This document shows, piece after piece, positions 39,561 to 50,559 of a stretch of 64,000 nucleotides of DNA. Made by a program: the position numbers and the translations under genes. Origin of the DNA: Cristatella mucedo. Taxonomy: Eukaryota; Bryozoa; Phylactolaemata; Cristatellidae. The DNA is taken from positions 2,055,393-2,119,392 of the forward strand of contig WPIO01000044.1 of the NCBI GenBank assembly GCA_009760855.2, written 5' to 3'. Within the stretch, counting starts at the first letter, position 1. Each line of letters begins with the position of its first letter. The notes beneath the pieces were generated by a model. That model was not told the origin of the DNA and made no database searches. It saw only the letters and a program-made list of their open reading frames with translations.

Positions 39561-40914
39561 TAGACTTGCAAATGGAGATTTGTGCCTGTACATTTATTCA
39601 TATCGTTGGTGTCGATTCTTAGTACTCGTCGTTACACTTGTAGCTATGTGTCTAGGTCAGATTGATGCCATCGTTTATATGTTTGGTCAGATGCTTTACA
39701 GCATGTAGAAAACTTTTTGAGTCAGATAATTCAAATGATGGCTCTTGGGTGTGGAGGTTACAATATGTGGTATCTTGTTTTTAGAAACCCCAAGCTTGAA
39801 GTACATCGAAACGTGGACTTTTCTAGCGTCTCCAATATTTTCTGGTGTCGTCTTTGCTGCCATCATCACATGGTGTACGATATGACCAATACCTTCTTCA
39901 TATACCGCCTCGTGCTGCCACGGCTGCTGCTACTGCTGCCTCACCAAACTGGACCAGCCTTGACTAATGTTCACGATAACTTCCTCGTTCTCGGTTCTTG
40001 GGAAGTGGGCGCTGTTCTAGGGACGTGCAAATAATTATCCTGTCCAGCGTGCATTAAGTATCCTAGTCATTTCTGTGACCGATGCTCGCAAATATGCTCT
40101 CGTAGACGTTAATTAAACGTGATAATAAAAGTAAAACTCGTGAGAGCAGGCTTGTCTTGTTCGTATCCGTCGTTCACTTAAGCACGACATCTTCCTTGGT
40201 TGCAAGTTTACTGCCTCGTTGTTATAACGTGAGATTCAGTCAACACGTCCTAGACTTTCATTCGCATGCAGCATTATAAGAAACGTTTAAAAAAGGCTGC
40301 TGAAGTAGCTATAAACCGATTGTAATTAAAAATATGAACGATGTTTCTAACGTCTTTTAGCAGAAGCTAGGGCGGCAAAGTGTAATATATCGTCTCTGGC
40401 TATGGCGAACCGCCGATGTGTTGCTAGTCTTGCTAGTCTGATTTGTCCACCTGACCCGTGGCAGGGAAATCGAACTCTACATAATAGAAGCTTTCTTGCG
40501 ACTGTGCTCCTGGCGCCTGGTTCTGAGTAGCTAAGCTTTAGTTAGCCGATCTTATCTCGATCCTAATTTACGCGAAAACCTTTTGTTTATAGTCTAAGGG
40601 CTCATTCACGAACCTCAATTAGTAAAAACACCTAAAAGAAAGTTACGCACACAAGAAATCCGTATGACTTCACCGTGTCCGCTTTCTATGTCAGAAGTTG
40701 AAACTAAATATTAGGGAATATCTTTCTTTGTATTAAGACTTATTAGGAATTTCAGATAGGGTGGAATTAATAGGACTAGCAGAACTTCAGCATTGTTAGT
40801 CCAGGTCAAGAGACAACTACAGAAAAGGAGACTACGTACCTTTGGAAATCTCGTTAGTTATAAATTACTTCTGTTGAGCCCGTAGCACACTTTCTGTCCC
40901 CCAGCTCAGTTGTG
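39561..40914. other. No recognised feature
   Basis: No repeat family or coding segment recognised. Open frames at 39496-39708 and 39717-40034 contain hydrophobic stretches but no family signature. Confidence 0.4.
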
Positions 40915-42720
40915 ATGTAATGTAATGTATCTCCGTCTGTAAGCCATAAAGACTATGTGGTTGTTACGCAGGAGAGTTTTGTATAGCGAACTCACAGCCT
41001 AAGCGGCTTTCTGTACGAATTCGGTAGCCAACAGACTTCGTTTCACGCAACAAAGAGAAAGTGGGAAGCATAGCAGAGTTAGGAGAGCAGTTGAGGTAGT
41101 GAGTAGCATAGAAGTAGCAGTTCAGGACCGCTGAAAAAGATATGCCATAGTCGGCAGTTGGAGAGTAGATGTCGTTGCGTAAGAATTGTGGAAGCGAGTT
41201 CCACAGTCTAGGACCTGCAGAGCTAAAGCTTCTGTCGCCAACTGTCTTTAAGCAGAGGAATGGGACAGCTAATTTATTGTCCACACAGGACCTGAGGGCG
41301 CAAAGAGGCTGAAACTGGTGCAGCAGTTCAGCTGGTACGAAAGAGCCAAGCCGTGGCGGGCCTTGTGGGTCAGCATAAGAACTTTGCTCTGTATCCGTTG
41401 ATCAACCGCCATCCATTCTAGCTCTTTTAGCAAAGGAGACACGTGTTCAAACCGCTGGGACTTGAAGACTAGCCTTGCAGCCATATTCATATTCCGCCGT
41501 AGTAGTGGCATAATAGCTTTCTTTGGTAGCCCAGTCAAAAGGGAACTACAATAATCAAGCCGAGACAGAACTAAAGAGCTAGTTAATTTTTTTACATGCC
41601 ACTGTGGAAGACAGCCCCTAATCTTTGATAGGGATCGGATGTGATGGCTAGCTGTAGAAGGAGTCTTCTGAATGAAGCTTTTGAAATTGAGGCAGCTGTC
41701 GAACACGACACCTAAATTTCGAGCACGTGGTGATGGTCGCACAATAGCATCACCTATTAGAACAGCAAAGCCTTTTAATCCAGCCACACGCTTAGGGTGT
41801 TGTGTGAGCAGCAGTTCGGTTTTATCGTCATTTAATTTCAGGAAGTTTTCCGACATTCAGGATCGAATATCGGCAAGGCAAGCATTCAGTTTCTCAGTTG
41901 CCACGGCAGATTCCGACGGTTTGAACGACAAATACAACTGAGTATCGTCAGCATAGAAGTGGTATCCTATTCCATGGGCCTTAATCACTTTTCCCAGAGG
42001 TTGTGTATAAATGGAGAACAGCAAGGGACCGAGTACAGGCCCTTGAGGGACTCCACAGGTGACCCTTCTCGTGTGTAAGACCTGACCCCCACACGACACA
42101 GATTGAACACGATCAGACAAGTACGATTTAAACCACGCCAGTGCTTCGTCTGCCAGACCGATTTTGTTCTCAATCGTTCAAGCAGAATTTCATGATCAAT
42201 GGTGTCGAAGGCAGCAGACAGATCTAGCAGAGCTAGGGCAGTGACATTCCCGTCGTCGTTGCCACGTAGAATGTCATTGGTAACACGGAGGAGAGCATTT
42301 TCAGTGGAATGCTGCCTCTTGAACCCTGATTGAAATGTTTCTGACATTCCATTTTTTTCAGTATGTTCAACTAGCTGCTTAGCAACAATTTTTTCAAGAA
42401 TCTTTGATAAGAACGGAAGAAGGGAAACTGTGCGATAGTTTGCTAGGACCTCTGTGTCTAATCCAGGCTTTTTACGAATAGGTCTAACGATTGCAGATTT
42501 GAAGAACTTGGGGACGACCCCTTTCCCCAAAGAAGCATTAAAAATGTTGGTTATGGCAGGGCTAAGTTGGTCTGCTGGTGAAGACCACAGAGATGATGGT
42601 ATAGGGTCGTCAGGAGACGAGCTTTTTTGCTAGACCTTATTAAGGTAGCCACATCGCATGCAGAAACCTCGGAAACCTTTTAAGGAAGGTCACAGGTTGT
42701 GATTCCGCAATTTGGGATGC
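40915..42720 (-). mobile_element. LINE C copy with reverse transcriptase, best preserved
   Basis: About 1.8 kb of an L2/CR1-like LINE on the minus strand. 41985-42530 encodes the N-terminal half of the reverse transcriptase (KSAIVRPIRKKPGLD, then LLPFLSKILEKIVAKQLVEH, FQSGFKRQHSTENALL, LLDLSAAFDTIDHEIL). 41857-42120 encodes VPQGPVLGPLLFSIYT and the catalytic FYADDTQLYLSF. 41269-41856 encodes the thumb, including NLGVVFDSCLNFKSF, and 40964-41284 the C terminus. Breaks: a frameshift near 42120, a stop at about 41857 where relatives have Trp, and a frameshift near 41275. The 3' end has an ATTAC-type tail and the 5' end is missing, with no endonuclease domain. Confidence 0.92.
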
Positions 42721-43924
42721 CATTGTCAGGCGCACTGGCTCCAGAAATGCGCCAAACACTTCCGGGCACTAATTTATTTCCAGCAAAAGAACACTACCTT
42801 CGGTAATATTCGGTAGTGACAGCCTTTGGCTGTCCCAAAATTGGCTATATTTGTATATTAGGTCAACCCGCACAAAATTGAATGTACTTACGTATTTAAT
42901 AAAAAATAAATGAGCTGTATTTAGTTTTATTACACTTCAGACGACTGGTAATTTTAAGTTGGTATTAGGTTAACGTTCTTCAAAAGATTTATAAATTATT
43001 ATTCAACAGCGCTCGGCGACGCAAATGAGGTTTCTTTGCGTTGGCGGAAATTGTATTTTGTACTGAAAAGCCAAAGAAAGATTGGGTCTCATTTTCGATG
43101 GGCGCGAAGCGCAAGTGGGAAATATCCTTCAATAATCTTAAAAAAGCAACTCGTGAAGTTACTCAGTCAACTTCCTGTAGACGACCGATTGTTACAATGC
43201 AGGTTTAGTGAGAACTTCCATGGACACTTGTTTATATATACTTTCTGCCCCCCAGCCACTCATTTTTAAATACATAATGTGCATTCAAATGAGGCACGTT
43301 TCCTCTCAGATTGCCAAGCTGCGAAGAATGCAGAACAAACGTTTGGTTGTATACGACGTCATTTTATGATAATTCCTGTTAACCTCGTTTGACGTTAAGC
43401 TTTAGCTACCTTGAAAGAATTCCTGTACTCTATTATGTTTCAAACTAGCGCTTAATGATTAAAGTATAAGATAATTCAAATTAAATTTACAAAAAACCTG
43501 GCAACTCGACCAACTGATAATTAGCCACTGAAATCGCCACACGGTGTCTCAATATCGTATAGCCTTGCTAAAAAACTGAATTGACCAGCTAAAAAAGAAT
43601 TAAACCCAGCTTCAAGATTTTTACTCTGACGAAGCCTCCAAGATCGCTGAATAGTGCAACGGGTAATATTCTTGCGTCTCTCGGCTCAATTTTCTTGATA
43701 AAGCAATTCGACACTCTTATACTGTTAGTTCGCATTCTGTCGCATAACTATCCCGGTTAAGAGCTCCTCAAAAGCAATAGCGCCGGAATGGCTACGAACA
43801 TCTCTCTCAAACGCCATTTGCAATGGCGAAGTTACGGAAGTTGGAGTCTTCGATCATTTGAGCCTGCCGATCTCTCTAGAAGCACCAGTCGTTCGATCGC
43901 TGTTTCAATGGCCATCAGAATTCT
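42721..43924. other. No recognised feature
   Basis: AT-rich unique-looking sequence between LINE copies. The short frame at 43036-43269 has no recognised motif. Confidence 0.45.
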
Positions 43925-44450
43925 AATAATAATAATGCACTTGATAAAGCCCCTCAGAGAACTCAATCTCTTTCTAGGCGCTTTACATTTGCTGCAAAGA
44001 GAAACGCGATTGAATGGTGAGTAATATCATGCTTGATAAACAATATGAATAACATGGTTAGGGGTGACATGCACAGGGTCAGCATGCAAATGTGGTTAGT
44101 GGCAGCATGCACGTGTCAGCACGCATAAGCACATGAAGGACAAATCACAGGGACCCTCTAAATGCTGTCCTAAATATGTGTGTTTTTAAGTTCTTTTTAA
44201 ATGTGGTCAAGCCAGGGGATATTCTGACGCAAGTCGGGAGTGAGTTCCAGGTTTTGGGAGCATACGAACTAAATGCATGGTCTCCAAAGGATTTGAGGTT
44301 TGTACGAGGTATTGTAAACTGTTAGATTCCGAAAAGCGGGTGGTGCGATGCTTGGCCTAGTGGGGGAGTAGATCTGAGAGGTAGGCTGGACCCAAAGAAT
44401 GAAGTGACCTAAGATCTATGCGTTGCTTGACTTGGAGCCAGTGCATGTCT
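43925..44450 (-). mobile_element. LINE A copy, 5'-truncated
   Basis: Reverse-oriented. AAT tail at 43924-43936, hairpin (CCCCTCAGAGAACTCAATCT, then CTAGGCGCTTTACATTTGC), then the C-terminal coding region up to about 44450. Very similar to the copy at 18479, with small deletions. Confidence 0.88.
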
Positions 44451-44799
44451 ATCCGAATCGACGACATCGCGTGGTGCTAGCTTTTTCAGCCCCTCCACCA
44501 GTTTCATAAAATACTCCAAGTTTGTGCCGCCTTTGCCCTAAAACAAAATTTTCGGTGCTGGCGTCGCGTGGTTCCGCTACCATTCGGCCAGCGTTAGAAG
44601 TAATCTAGCAAATTAGCGCCCTAGAGACGCTGGCGGATGCATCTCTTTCGTCGACTGTCGTCCTCACAATCATTCTTTGATGGAGCAAATTGATAGCGAG
44701 GTCGAGGTGCGGACTGCAAACTATTGACCGGGATTTTAACGATAACAATGTATTTACATTGTGCTCTTTGTAAGAGCAGGAATGCAATTCACCGAATGA

Positions 44800-45084
44800 A
44801 GACCGCGATTACTGTGTGCCTTCCTCAAAATGGCACGACCGAAAACATGCACTGCACACTCTGTACCTTTGCGAACAATATGGTTCAAGCGATTTCTCCT
44901 TCTTTTTCAGGACCCATATATAAAGCGTCGTCTGTTTTTGCAGAAAATATGCCAACATCAAAGGTGCTTGGTACTTGTCGAGTGAGTAAAATGTTGTGCT
45001 CGCAAACCGGTATCCTTTCTCTCTGTTAATTAGGTAAGCCATTGTCTCAATGCGGTTTTCCATGGCCACGCCCCAGACTTTTTC
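44800..45084 (-). pseudogene. ChaC pseudogene exon 3 with frameshift and stops
   Basis: The frame from 45084 gives EKVWGVAMENRIETMAYL, then REKGYRFASTTFYSLD and LMLAYFLQK. After the run of A residues near 44945 the homology moves to another frame (DDALYMGPEKEGEIA), ends at a stop near 44893, and weak homology continues past it. The exon's far end is not defined. Confidence 0.75.
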
Positions 45085-45241
45085 CTGCAAAGCACAGCGC
45101 GGATAAGGAGCAGCCAGCTTGAGCTTATCCTTGAAATTCAACAAGCCTGCGATTACGCGAGGCTGTGTATTGAGCAGATTTCCTATCCATTATTGCGTTA
45201 TTGGCATATCCTGCTGCTTCAAAGAGAGCTGATTAGCTCGA

Positions 45242-45244
<3 letters not shown>

Positions 45245-45331
<87 letters not shown>
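45245..45331. repeat. (CT)n microsatellite in ChaC intron 2
   Basis: About 43 uninterrupted CT units between ChaC exons 2 and 3. Confidence 0.95.
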
Positions 45332-45333
<2 letters not shown>

Positions 45334-45360
45334 TCGATGACACGCCATAGCGCTGCTTAC

Positions 45361-45402
45361 CTTGGTGTCCGGCGAAGGGACAGCCACTGCCACTCGGCCT
45401 GG
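45361..45402 (-). pseudogene. ChaC pseudogene exon 2 (42-bp exon)
   Basis: PGRVAVAVPSPDTK, corresponding to the PGRVVTLVEDP block, flanked by a TTTTCAG acceptor and a GTAAGC donor. The tiny exon length and position fit the animal CHAC2 gene structure. Confidence 0.82.
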
Positions 45403-45643
45403 CTGAAAATGAAAAATGGATGGAAAACACGGGCAAATTAGTGGCAATTTAGTTCCATGCTGAAATTCCCTCAGAAAATTAACATTTTTATCTGGTCAGA
45501 AGACTGGGTCATGAAGCTAGCCCGACTTAGGGTGTGAAGTTTTCCACGTCAATACACAGGAATACGCCTGGAGCGTGAGCGCGTGGAGATTTGGTTTCAC
45601 TGGCAAGCAATTCAATCGACAGCTCTTAAACGTTCGGCTCTAC

Positions 45644-45838
45644 CTTTTCAGGCTCACCGCAGTTTAGCTCAGTGTCTTGCCAGAAACGACGGTAGTAACC
45701 TTTAACGTGGCCTACGGTTTTCGCTTTGCATGAAAATCCGGGACTCCAGATTAACGATCCGTAATCGAAGACGAACAAATTGGCGAAGGTAGCCTGAGGT
45801 TCAGTGACATTCCTACTACCGTTACTCACTGCTGACAT
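45644..45838 (-). pseudogene. ChaC pseudogene exon 1
   Basis: 195 bases, 65 codons from the ATG at 45838. An N-terminal extension of about 20 residues precedes LFVFDYGSLIWSPGF, the gamma-glutamyl-binding YGSL motif. It ends GEPEK at the donor, exactly where the animal CHAC2 exon 1 ends. Taken alone it is intact. Confidence 0.85.
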
Positions 45839-45844
45839 CGTGAG

Positions 45845-46570
45845 GCTGCTTCTACTTGCAATATAATCAGTCTCCAGCGTCAAGGATTTGGCGAGCCGCA
45901 CAGCGCTAGGAACGTTACCTATTTCATGAGTTTTTACCCAGGCTCGGCGTTTCTAGAGCCTATTTGTAGACTTTGAGGCGTAATCTCATTCTGAACGTGA
46001 TTGCAAAGTGCATCTGCTTTCAATTTGTGGTATTCATAGTTTATACGCTGATAGCGTGTATGGCCTTGTTAATCCCGCTTCGGCCAGTTTATGGCCCATC
46101 AAAGTTTATAGCGCCACTGCCGGTTAATGGGCATAGCGATTTACGGCAGTGAAGGTTTAACGTGGCTTAAGCCCTGCAGCCTGCAGAGGTCTGGAAATTG
46201 CGACGGGACGCCTGTGAGAGCGCTCTCCTCGGGCTCGCGGGCTGCAAGCGTCCGTGCGGTCCGTACATGTGTTGAAGCTCGCTGCGCCATCCTTTGTGTG
46301 TCGTCGCGTGTCGTGCGCTGCTCGCATTCAACTTTACTATTCTAGTTCTTCCCGTCTCGAATAAATGTTGCACACAATGCGCAGATCAAAGATCTTGTAA
46401 GATTCAAAAAATGCAGAATCTCAAGAAGTAGCTCAAAAAAGTACAGACGCCGAATTTATCCCTGAAGGTTCAGTAAAGATTTAGTAATCCCGCTGGCGTA
46501 AATGGAGTGACATGCGAATGTCCGAGACCGTGAAATAAAATATCCGTATAGGCAATCGATTCGGTTCACA
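45845..46570. other. Upstream flank of the ChaC locus
   Basis: Moderately CpG-rich at about 46190-46320, which could be remains of its promoter. No repeat recognised. Confidence 0.35.
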
Positions 46571-46574
46571 AAGA

Positions 46575-47049
46575 GAAAATGTATCTCCATCAGTAACTCC
46601 ACAAAGTCATAAAGACCATGTGGGTGTTACGCAGGAGAGTTTTGTATAGCGCACTCACAGCCTAAGCGGCTTTCGGTACGCATTCGGTAGCCAACAGACT
46701 TCGTCTCACGCAACAAAGAGAAAGTGGGAAGCATAGCAGAGTTAGGAGAGCAGTTGAGGTAGTGAGTAGAAGTAGAAGTAGCAGTTTAGGACCGCTGAAA
46801 AAGATGTGCCATAATCGGCAGTTGGAGAGTAGATGTCGTTGCGTAAGAATTGTGGAAGCGAGTTCCACAGTCTAGGACCTGCAGAGCTAAAGCTTCTGTC
46901 GCCAACTGTCTTTAAGCGGAGGAATGGGACAGCTAATTTATTGTCCACACAGGACCTGAGGGCGCGAACAGGCTGAAACTGATGCAGCAGTTCAGCTAGG
47001 TACGAAGGAGCCAAGCCGTGGCGGGCCTTGTGGGTCTGCGTAAGAACTT
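46575..47049 (-). mobile_element. LINE C copy, 5'-truncated
   Basis: Minus-strand 46742-47014 encodes APSYLAELLHQFQPVRALRS, then LWNSLPQFLRNDIYSPTADY, nearly the same as the copy at 40915. It ends abruptly at about 47049. Confidence 0.87.
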
Positions 47050-47324
47050 ACCCAGATGGCTTCGCGAGCCTTCCTGCAGAGGCGGAACCAACCAAGCTGC
47101 TTTCGCTAACCACTTCAGCATATGAGCAGCGGTCGATGTTCACAACGTCGTGATTCCGTAGCGACTAGACGGAGCCTGCAAGTACGAGCCTTCACTAGCC
47201 AAGACTGTCACACCTAATGTGTGAGTGCACTGATAGTACATCATTAACTGTATCTACAAAAACTGGCTTTGTGCCATCATCATCCACTTCAACTATGCAT
47301 AATTATTTGTGTATGTATATAGGC
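47050..47324. other. No recognised feature
   Basis: A short unique-looking stretch between LINE C and SINE B. Confidence 0.5.
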
Positions 47325-47470
47325 CACCCTGGTTTGGCCAAGGGAATAAGGTGCTCGCCTGTGATGGCTCAGGTAAAGGTGCTCGCCTTTAAAGACCGAG
47401 GTCGTGGGATTAAGCCCTGCGGCACATTTGAAGCGCCTGGGTACATTCAGTTCTCTTAGGGTGCTACACA
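47325..47470 (+). mobile_element. SINE B copy with partial internal duplication
   Basis: Head GGTTTGGCCAAGGGAATAAG, with GGTGCTCGCC present twice (47350 and about 47379). Then GAGGTCGTGGGATTAAGCCC and tail GAAGCGCCTGGGTACATTCA with TTCTCTTAGGGTGC. Confidence 0.72.
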
Positions 47471-47480
47471 CATGAATTTC

Positions 47481-47832
<352 letters not shown>

Positions 47833-48465
47833 TATATATATATATAAATATATCCCTATTAGTTAAAGCGAGAAAGTTTGTCCTCATGCAGCAAGATGGC
47901 GTCTCGATGCTTGTACGTATGAATATTTTTCTACACACGGAGAATACTTAACAACGGATGGAAAATTAACAAAATACACCAAGTTCATTATAAATAAGAA
48001 AATTTCTTCCTGAAGCAGCAGTAAAAACTAAAGCATCGTTATTTGTTGTGCGCGTATAGCGCTACATATTTGCATGACCTTTTATCATTTTGTAACTAAG
48101 ATAGCCACCTCCCTGAGCTCCAAAGGACTGAGGCTATTTAGCTATTCTTGTGCTTGTTGTATGCCTCCACAGCCAGCGCCGACCCACGTCGGCTGCATGC
48201 TCAGCTTTTAAGTTTTGTGTCCGTCACTGGCATAAGTAGTGGTCGATCATATTTGGTACAGGGATGTTTGATAGAGCGATCTAGCACATCTGCAGCAATG
48301 GCGTAGCCTGGATTTCGGTAAGGCGAGCCAAACTTGACCTCAAGGAACCCGGTACAGAGTAGATGATGTTTTTCGAAATCAGCTCACAAGCCCAGAAAGC
48401 TCTGTAGCCCCTATACAGCTTTTAATTTCAACTCTGACGTATATTCCAACTATTCGCTTTAGCTA
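47833..48465. other. No recognised feature
   Basis: A short TA run at 47830-47850, otherwise unique-looking. Confidence 0.5.
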
Positions 48466-49250
48466 TGTATGTATCTCCGTCTGTAACTCCACAAAGTGGG
48501 GACTTGGGGACGACCCCTCTTCCCAAAGAAACATTAAAAATGCTGGTTATGGCAGGGCTAAGTTGATCTGCTAGTGAAGATCATAGAGATGAAGGTATAG
48601 GGTCTTCAGGAGACGAGCTCTTTTTACTAGACTTCATTAAGGCAGCCACATCACATGCAGCAACATCGGAGAACCTTTTAAGGAAGGTCACAGGTTGAGG
48701 AACGGCGATTGCTTTGGTCGGAGGGGCTTAATGGAGGCACGAATGTGCACAATTTTTTCAGTAAAGAAGGCTGAAAACTTTTCGGCTGAGCCCTTAATAT
48801 CTGGGGAGTCAGACCTCACAGCATTGGCCAGTAGATGGTTTACTGTCTTATAAATCTGTTTAGTGTCCAACTGGCAGAAATTCAGCTTTCTAATGAAAAA
48901 AGAAGCTGTTTGTTTAACTCTTAAAAAAATGTGGCAAGCCTTTTGCTCAGTACTTGAAGCCTCTGTCGACGCACTAAACAGAAATTCGTATCACTATTTA
49001 GAATGCTTGAAGCAGCACTCGAAGTCCTCTAAAATTATATCTACAAAGAATGACCTGCATAGAAACTCTAAAAGTACTTTTCCCTTTAAGGCTCGATAGA
49101 TATACTTACAGCTCGTTTGACCTCACTGTGGTCACACACATGAGCGAACAGGAGCGAAGTAGCCGAATACTAACATCCTCTGGCTACTCGCTGCGGCTAG
49201 CATCCAAGTCGTCGCAGTTTAGAAGCCTGCACAGTTGATTAAAAAAGTTA
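48466..49250 (-). mobile_element. LINE C copy with internal deletion
   Basis: 48466-48497 is the extreme LINE C 3' end (TATCTCCGTCTGTAACTCCA). It is joined directly to sequence matching 42510-42700 (GGGGACGACCCC, AATGCTGGTTATGGCAGGGC), which in the full copy lies upstream of the reverse-transcriptase core. The whole RT and C-terminal region is missing. Further upstream, 48688-48870 minus encodes NHLLANAVRSDSPDIKG, then FFTEKIVHIRASI, like the linker before RT in this clade. The far boundary is uncertain. Confidence 0.72.
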
Positions 49251-50328
49251 AATTTTAGCAATTCCTTAACCCCAAGGTCATCCCGAGAGGTCGACGTGCA
49301 ACGCTTTTTTAGAATTTATCTAGGTTCTGGCGGCTTCCTCGGGAGACAGACCATGAAATTGTGCTTCAAATGGGCTCCGCCCGGCTGTCCTTAGATTCTC
49401 CTTCATAAATCTACTTAAGCTTCATTTAAACTAAATGATAGCATTTTCTGCAAGCCAACTCCGATTATGCATATCGCTGTAGTGGGTGCTTAACGCGTCT
49501 AAAACGGTTATACCCGATTCAGGAAATTCTGAAAGAGTCGCCATACCGAAAGAGCGCCACCAGGGAATCTTTTTAAAGCTGTCTAAAAAGAAACACGTGA
49601 CCTCGTTTGCAGAGTTTGAAGCCACTTCCGAAGCCTATCTCCTCGGCCGGCTTAAACCTAAACTACACATCTAAAAAGGTTCGGGAGCCTCGCTCATCGG
49701 AAGCGGCCTGAAGCAGTAGACGGAAGGCGCGCGGCTCAGACAGCCTAGGTACAGCCTGCTAGAAACACTTGCAGGTGTTCCCATCCTCAGAGCCTGGAGC
49801 TCCGCTCTGTAGGTGCGCCGCCCGCGAACCAGGCCAAAATGAATCGCGCGCCTGAATCCTGTATAGACTGGTCTAAAAAGAACTCGCCACCTCAGCAACT
49901 CTAACAAATAGTATCGTTTGTACAAGAACGACGATAGCCCCTTTGACTGCTTGCACCTAGCACGGCGTGCCGATTGCACGCTGTCACTAGCATCCTATTT
50001 AGCCCTAAGAAAAAGCGGTAGATCATCGGCCGAGAATCTTCTCGGATCTGCGACTGCGAAGACGTTCCGCCCGAATCAGCGCTTCCGCCGGGAGCTCTCT
50101 GAGCCCCTGGCGGCCCCGTTCCTGGAAGCAGCGGCTGAGCCAGAGGGCACCAACCTGGGCCGTCCCCAATTCCTACGCCCACCGACCGTCGCCGGCGACA
50201 ACGAAATCAGGGCTCGACGAATAACCGCAATCTGTTCTAACTACGCTAAAAAATCAAACAGACGCTAGCGTTGCCGAGCTCAAATTTTGGGCGGATATTG
50301 TTGTACAGCTACGATTTGATCTAATGTG
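49251..50328. other. Unrecognised region, GC- and CpG-rich from 49680
   Basis: 49680-50260 has many CpG dinucleotides, unlike its surroundings, and overlapping open frames on both strands (up to 116 codons). It could be a promoter-like CpG patch or a GC-rich repeat. No homology recognised. Confidence 0.3.
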
Positions 50329-50530
50329 AACCGTGATGTTCACTAGATAAGGCGGTTGCTTTTTACGATCGCGGTCCCGAGGCTGTGGGTTTGAATCCTG
50401 CGGTAGGCAATCCTTTATCGCCACGGCAGGCGGTGATGATAGTCGTAATGATAATGATAATGATGATAATGATAGTCATAATGATAGTTTTCTGTCGTTA
50501 TATAAAAGAGGCTGTTTAATCAACTAGTAT
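50329..50530 (+). mobile_element. SINE A copy with internal ATGATA expansion
   Basis: Head CCGTGATGTTCACTAG, B box GGTTTGAATCC, body and tail as in the family (GAGGCTGTTTAATCAACTAG). About 40 bases of ATGATA-like repeat are inserted at about 50447-50490, where other copies have GCCGTAAAGGCT. Confidence 0.85.
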
Positions 50531-50559
50531 TTTTTATTTGCCTAATTTCATGCCACTGT

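Larger units (their letters stand above)
44800..45838 (-). pseudogene. ChaC-type gamma-glutamylcyclotransferase locus, broken
   Basis: Intact relatives (CHAC1/CHAC2) cleave glutathione to 5-oxoproline and Cys-Gly in the cytosol. Exon 1 (45644-45838) encodes 65 residues with FVFDYGSLIWSPGF and VKGYYRRFWQ, donor GTAGAG. Exon 2 (45361-45402, 14 codons) encodes PGRVAVAVPSPDTK between TTTCAG and GTAAGC. Exon 3 starts at 45084 after TTTGCAG with EKVWGVA, then YLINREKGYRF, including the catalytic Glu of the REKGGY block (one Gly is missing). Exon order and phase 0 junctions match the family, so this is not a processed copy. About 40 codons into exon 3 the frame shifts: the family's YLGPAP block continues in another frame as LYMGPEKEGEIA and then meets a stop. 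A further stop follows. The usual FGYGSL is FDYGSL. I judge it a decayed gene, though an assembly error could cause the breaks. Confidence 0.8.
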
